Positions 60,001 to 64,000 of a DNA stretch of 64,000 nt are shown here, in pieces. The stretch is from Mesostigma viride. Lineage: Eukaryota; Streptophyta; Mesostigmatophyceae; Mesostigmatales; Mesostigmataceae. How positions within the stretch are numbered: the stretch's first letter is position 1; each line of letters begins with the position of its first letter. A program made the translations under genes and the position numbers. The notes beneath the pieces were generated by a model, which was given only the letters and a program-made list of their open reading frames with translations, ran no database searches and was not told the DNA's origin. The stretch covers positions 1,130,021 to 1,194,020 of the forward strand of contig RPFO01000595.1 in the NCBI GenBank assembly GCA_009746045.1, given 5' to 3'.

Positions 60001-62590
60001 TTCCTACAGGGACACCATGCTTTGATTGTATTGTCTTGATTGAGATCTCTTTTTCTATTATAAGGAAAATGGTTGGGTTTTTTTATCACTAGCTCAATGC
60101 CTGGCAACAAGGTTTCCAGTCGAGGCCAGGGTACACCGTGTAATACTCTGGAAACTGCTGGCAACTGTACATGCATTGCAACCTGGCTCATACAATAATA
60201 ATGGAAGGCTGCCATTCGTCCTGGCATGCTCTGGTATTTAATAGATATCGCAAATGGACATAATATAGCATGCTTTTCCTTTTTCACAAGGTTCTTTATT
60301 TGAATGGCATGCAAATGATCTCCATGCTAGTCTAATTTGCCTTTTATCTAACTGGCTACATGTTACGAGGTATCAAGGGCTCGAGGATATTGAAGGTTTT
60401 GCGTGGACAGCATAGACATCTGCACATAATATCGGGTACTCGTTGGACATGCTTTGGCTTGCTACGCATCAGGTCTGGAGCACATCCACCTACACCCTCC
60501 TTGCAACAATCGACGCATCAAAATGCGGACGAATCGCTGCAGGCTGTGGCTTCCTTTTCGGCGGTGATGATAACGGCCTTATCACGGTACATGCTCGGCG
60601 CCGTAGGATCATCGCCCAGCACCACCCTTTCCCGGAGCCCTTGCCAGCTTCTTTTCAGTATCAGCTGGCCCTTTATCTCTGCACCCTTGGAGGTTGACGT
60701 ATGGAGGACTTCTTGACAGACGATGTTGACACTGTTATGCACATTACAGCACAATACACAGATAATAGCTCAGTTGCGTTTTGCCTCTAGGAGTCAACAA
60801 TTGGAGGAAATAAAGTGGCCTACTGCATATGTTACTCATCAAGGTAGACAGGCCAGAGAACATGGCATTGCAAGTGACTCGAGCCTACTTACTGAGGGTT
60901 AATTCATCACATGAGGATTTTTCTCTACAATTTCCCCGATGGCATTGAACATAAATAGCTGTAGTGGACCGCCTTGCATTCTTTGAAATAATTCTCTGCA
61001 CTGGGTGATGCAAGCCAAACAAATTCTTGAGAGAGGGCTTGGTGTGCGCATGCGAATTCATTGTTGTTGTCAACGCTGTTGTCCTTTATCATTTTCCTTT
61101 CATTGTCCTTGACTTCTTTTATTAGTACATCCGTTAAAGTTTAACTTGCATGTATGTAATTGGCAACGCTGGAATGAACAGGTGTGGACTGCAAAGAATT
61201 ATTCAAACTGGCCGACTGAGCTCTGCGACCACAAGGCGGCAGTGCCCACACGACGCTTAGCCATGATTGTCGCGCTACTTGTGCACGACGGCATGCTCAT
61301 CAGCGGGTCATCTGATGGGCAAATCAAGGTGGGTGGCTTCAGCTCAGTAATAACGGGGGTTGTTCCCATTTGTAACTTTTGAAATACTTATTCTGCCATT
61401 TCTGTGTACTACCTTCTCTTTCCTGCTAGCCTGTGTTGTTTTTCCATGCCAATCACCTTACCTTGAATACCCTGATGGTTAAACACTAGGCTGGTGATGT
61501 TGGTCCAACCTGATGTATCACGGTAGTATACTCATTGCAGCGGCAAATAGACGACGTTTTTCCTAGTCCACGTGCATGTGAGGGGACAGGGCATAGGGGA
61601 AATGCTTTAGCCGAGAATGGTGGCACCAGTAATGTCTTTTGCACCTAAAAATGGTCAGTGGTGATTGGGGGGGCAATTCCATGTCTGGCAATAATCCCCT
61701 CGTTAGATCAGGGGTACTGTGCCCAACCGTACATCGCTAGGGAGCTAAAAATGAAATCCATGCATGTGACCTAGAAAAAGCTTCAATAGCTTCTGTCAAT
61801 GTGGTCAGAATGAGGTCAGAATGAGGTCAGAATGAGGTCAGAATGAGGTCAGAATGAGGTCAGAATGAGGTCAGAATGAGGTCAGAATGAGCCCAACCTT
61901 TGTAAGGGTCTTATTCCCACCTTCTAGAGTTAGATACATATTTGCGGAACTTTTTGCCCCTGCGCACAAAGGTTTCGCACAATATTTAGCCAAGGTTAAC
62001 CACTCCTTGGCATCCTATCGGCAAAAAGGTTCCGCAAATATTATCTAACTTCTAGCAACTAGGGAATGCATGGTTTGGGCCCAAGGCACATGAATATGAT
62101 TGTTAAGATTTTGGTTCATCTCAACACACAGCCATACTAGTCATTTATTCACTACAGTGAAGTTCTATAATAATAAATGCGTATACAACTCACCTTGCCC
62201 GAAAACGTGCAGAGAACTTTCTGCCGAGAATTGATGTGCAGCACGTATGCACCTATGCGTGCAAACTTGCATGTGCAGCTGCATTATTACACACGAAGTC
62301 TGGGTTAAACAAGACGCTAGCAATTAGCCACATGGTGTTTAATGATTACACGCTCATAACAAATTTTGAGACTTGTCATGTCAGCGCAAAAGGCTTTTGT
62401 CTATGCCATGACCATTTTGCATGCCACGTCTTAGCGCCGCCTCCATGTTAAGCCACTCAGTTCACGGAAGTTTGAGGGAAAGTTTGAGCGAAAGTCCTTA
62501 ATTCTGCATGGGTACCGCCTTGTTTCATGGTCCCCTTTTTTCTCATATCGTACGCAGATGTGGCGCATCCCAGCTGTGGACGCTGTCTAA
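48071..62590 (+). CDS. Copy D: TRAF7-like RING-TRAF zinc finger-coiled coil-WD40 protein, most complete copy
   Basis: Exons: 48071-48541, 48856-49011, 49920-50057, 51547-51681, about 51977-52031 (weak), about 52574-52726, 53150-53229, 54269-54385, 56435-56566, 57805-57963, 58803-58940, 60473-60586, 61182-61328, 62558-62590 (TAA). RING-HC ligands are C20, C23, C35, H37, C40, C43, C56, C59. The first TRAF finger is C86, C93, H105, C109; four more follow, the fifth split as CAVPGCQRQ|VVRGDMRAH. Exons 3-4 are coiled coil (ALQQANSKIAAQDAELEKL, LQLANAKIAAQDAELAKL). WD-type exons include VWNLKDHTSKK, VWDTTSKKLVRNLEA, VWSTSTYTLLATIDA, VWTAKNYSNW...LISGSSDGQIK and the last MWRIPAVDAV. Nearly all exons are phase 0. 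Placed codons total about 670, the size of human TRAF7. Likely an E3 ubiquitin ligase with a WD40 substrate platform; that is family inference. Start 48071 was chosen by alignment with the paralogues; an in-frame ATG at 48062 adds MDT. Exons 5-6 are uncertain in phase. Confidence 0.75.
49315..49562. repeat. (TTTTCTTGG)n nonamer minisatellite
   Basis: About 24 copies of a 9-bp unit with a few tttgttgg variants at the right end, in the intron after copy D exon 2. Phe-Leu-Gly and Lys-Pro-Arg frames across it are artefacts. Confidence 0.97.
54780..55170 (+). pseudogene. Second, decayed L1-like ORF1 3' part
   Basis: Pieces in order match the ORF1 at 14053-15425: LLDELKDQLF (LADEIKNSF there), DRAAPPPALLTF (DKAATPPVLLTF), a QQQQ run with LTSS ahead (LTPAQQQQ), VYWRGG and a final LWQPP (MWTPP). 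Several frameshifts and stops separate them. Direction is the same as the host gene; it lies in the copy D intron between the exons at 54269 and 56435. Confidence 0.7.
55505..55562 (+). mobile_element. Retroelement 3' tail following the decayed ORF1
   Basis: Reads GCGAC-GCA-GTTGC (stem with the same gacgcagt core as F2), then tttaattacttacgtacttacttaac, a degraded microsatellite tail. It lies about 350-400 bp after the end of the ORF1 remains, the same distance as in the 13.9-15.8 kb element. Confidence 0.55.
59500..59805. repeat. Composite pentamer array: CCCCA/CCCAT then (AAACC)n then (AACCC)n
   Basis: 59504-59565 is CCCCA with ATCCC variants; 59566-59755 is about 38 near-perfect AAACC units; 59756-59800 is ACACC and AACCC units. 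All keep a 5-bp period, so it reads as one array that mutated in blocks. In a copy D intron. Confidence 0.96.
61804..61891. repeat. 11-bp tandem repeat, eight copies
   Basis: Consecutive perfect gtcagaatgag units in the last intron of copy D. Confidence 0.97.
61928..62050. mobile_element. 123-bp MITE with terminal inverted repeats
   Basis: The left end agttagatacatatttgcgg, then aactttttgcc, is the inverted complement of the right end ggcaaaaaggttccgcaaat, then attatctaact, with one indel and two mismatches. TCTAG flanks both sides (61923-61927 and 62051-62055), a 5-bp target duplication. It lies in the last intron of copy D. Confidence 0.85.
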
Positions 62591-63418
62591 GGGGACGCCT
62601 GCCAGGTGTTCCGAAGCGGCCACCTTGGTCCCTATGAGACGCACAGCTCTAGACACAAGAGGCGGAAAAGGCGCAAGATAAGCCTGGCTATGTCACAACT
62701 TAAGCATCATCACTACCTGCCGATGTCCTGGATGGCGGTTCATGGTGGTGCGTTGCTTGGTGCGTTGGGCTCATGATCTCTTGCCCCGCAGCCTATGAGC
62801 TGGTGTTACGATTTGAGTCAGGGCACAGGCAGCTTATGCCAAAGTGTGAACATCGGAACATTGTACAAGATCCATTGCTGCTCCTCAGTGCATCCGAGTC
62901 AATGCTTCTGCTCAACCTACCAGACAGCACAAGGATCCTCTATGTGCGCTGAGACCTTCAAACTGCTGGGCAGCTGACAGTTTTCCCAGCCGTATCACCA
63001 ACATCAACATCTGGGTGGGCCTTGCCTGGACAATGCTCCGCAATCGGCATGAGGCTGACCATAGGGTTCCAGGGTCTTCCCCATTGTCCTGGTGCCTGTA
63101 AGTGTTCCTCAGGTTGATATACCTGTTACAACATGCTGCCTATGCTGACATATTGTGTCAAGCCTGGGCTCTTAACCCCCTGCTGGCGTTAAAGCTGGAC
63201 GGCACGGTAGCAAGATTGCTGCGTCATTGATACCCAGGATTGATCACATACATTCCAGATACACTACCCATCCTATGAATATGAGGATAATTAAAATTTC
63301 TAAAGCATGTATTTGTAATGGGCATTGATGCAACTGGGCCTGGCCGGCCGGCACTTTGCCCATCAAGACCAGGTTGATACTTTAGATAGGTTAGCTGGCA
63401 TCAACCCAGTCGCGTGTT
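62591..63418. other. 3' flank of copy D, nothing recognised
   Basis: No convincing exon, RNA gene or repeat family. The 3' untranslated region and polyadenylation site of copy D should be in the first part. Confidence 0.4.
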
Positions 63419-63456
63419 TATTATTATTATTATCATTATTATTATTATTGTTGTTG

Positions 63457-63528
<72 letters not shown>
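63419..63528. repeat. (TTA)n trinucleotide microsatellite
   Basis: About 35 TTA units with a TTG block near 63450. Poly-Leu and poly-Ile frames are artefacts. Confidence 0.97.
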
Positions 63529-63530
<2 letters not shown>

Positions 63531-63855
63531 CCAGCCCAGCATGGCCGATTGTCCTCACGCGGAAGGCCCCTGGCGAGAGGGGGGCACATTGACATGCATT
63601 CCGCAATAGGCTGCATACTAGGGACAAGTGCTATCAACCGCCCAACGGGCTTGCATTGGGAACACGATTTGTTGATCATCTGAGGGCAGGTTATTTACAC
63701 ATCAGGTTAGTTAGCCGAACAGTACCCCAAAGTATGTGTGGACAACGCAAGTTACCCGCTACACAGGTTGTACCGCAGAGCACGGGCTCACACCTAGTCA
63801 GCCTTCGGGCGCTTAGTCTGTCATTTGGCGGCAGTAGTCCGTAATAGGCTCGGCA

Positions 63856-64000
63856 TTAATTAATTAATTAATAGACACGTGACTGCGTCACGTGAGCATA
63901 AGTCCTCAGTGGGAGGGGAACATGGGATGGAATGGATGGTATAAGCTATCTAGGTCCTAGTAAAAGGGGTGTGGGCACCGCGGCCTGAATCGCTATGAAT
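63856..64000 (-). mobile_element. Family F2 retroelement 3' end, running off the right edge
   Basis: Reverse complement of the 27484-27690 element: TTAA tail at 63856-63871, stem CACGTGA-CTGCG-TCACGTG (63876-63894), cctcagtgggaggggaacat, gggatgg and ctaggtcctagt, then ggtgtgggcaccgcggcc. The element continues beyond the window. Confidence 0.75.

Overview
The window is eukaryotic nuclear DNA: genes are split into many short exons with GT/GC...AG borders, introns run from about 150 bp to several kb, and microsatellites, minisatellites and retroelement tails are dense. Two genes narrow the source. One is a DNAAF4-like axonemal dynein assembly factor, expected only in organisms with motile cilia. 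The other is a bacterial-type NusG protein, expected in a plastid. Together they suggest a photosynthetic flagellate, most likely a green alga. I cannot name the species.

Layout. 502-6211 (-): 5' part of DNAAF4, running off the left edge. About 7615-12048 (+): five-exon NusG/PTAC13-like gene with decayed exon copies and a Harbinger-like element in its introns. 12.1-17.8 kb: retroelement nest holding a TCCCA pentamer array split by an L1-like, ORF1-only element, plus LINE 3' ends. 18.7-62.6 kb: four related genes in two head-to-head pairs, A(-)/B(+) at 18753-26749 and C(-)/D(+) at 29729-62590. 26.7-29.7 kb and 62.6-64 kb: mostly unassigned sequence and repeat tails.

The four related genes all begin with a RING-HC finger and five TRAF-type zinc fingers encoded by exons of the same length (471 or 474 nt, 156 nt, then a coiled-coil exon). 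C and D continue into WD40-like exons and so have the RING-TRAF zinc finger-coiled coil-WD40 order of TRAF7. The exons I can place in D sum to about 670 codons, close to human TRAF7. B replaces the WD40 part with a short, charged, unrecognised C-terminus. A has lost its WD40 part and one splice acceptor and looks like a decaying copy. A resembles C and B resembles D, so one divergent pair was probably duplicated.

The mobile-element layer is informative too. LINE-type tails in several families end in a small hairpin (with compensatory changes between copies) followed by TTAA-type microsatellite. Two separate copies of an L1-like ORF1 each lie about 400 bp from a tail with no reverse transcriptase between, like the HAL1 (half-L1) elements known in mammals.

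Limits: exon borders come from reading frame, splice consensus and comparison among the paralogues by eye. There is no transcript evidence, and some exons (start of NusG, D exons 5-6, last exon of C) remain unresolved.
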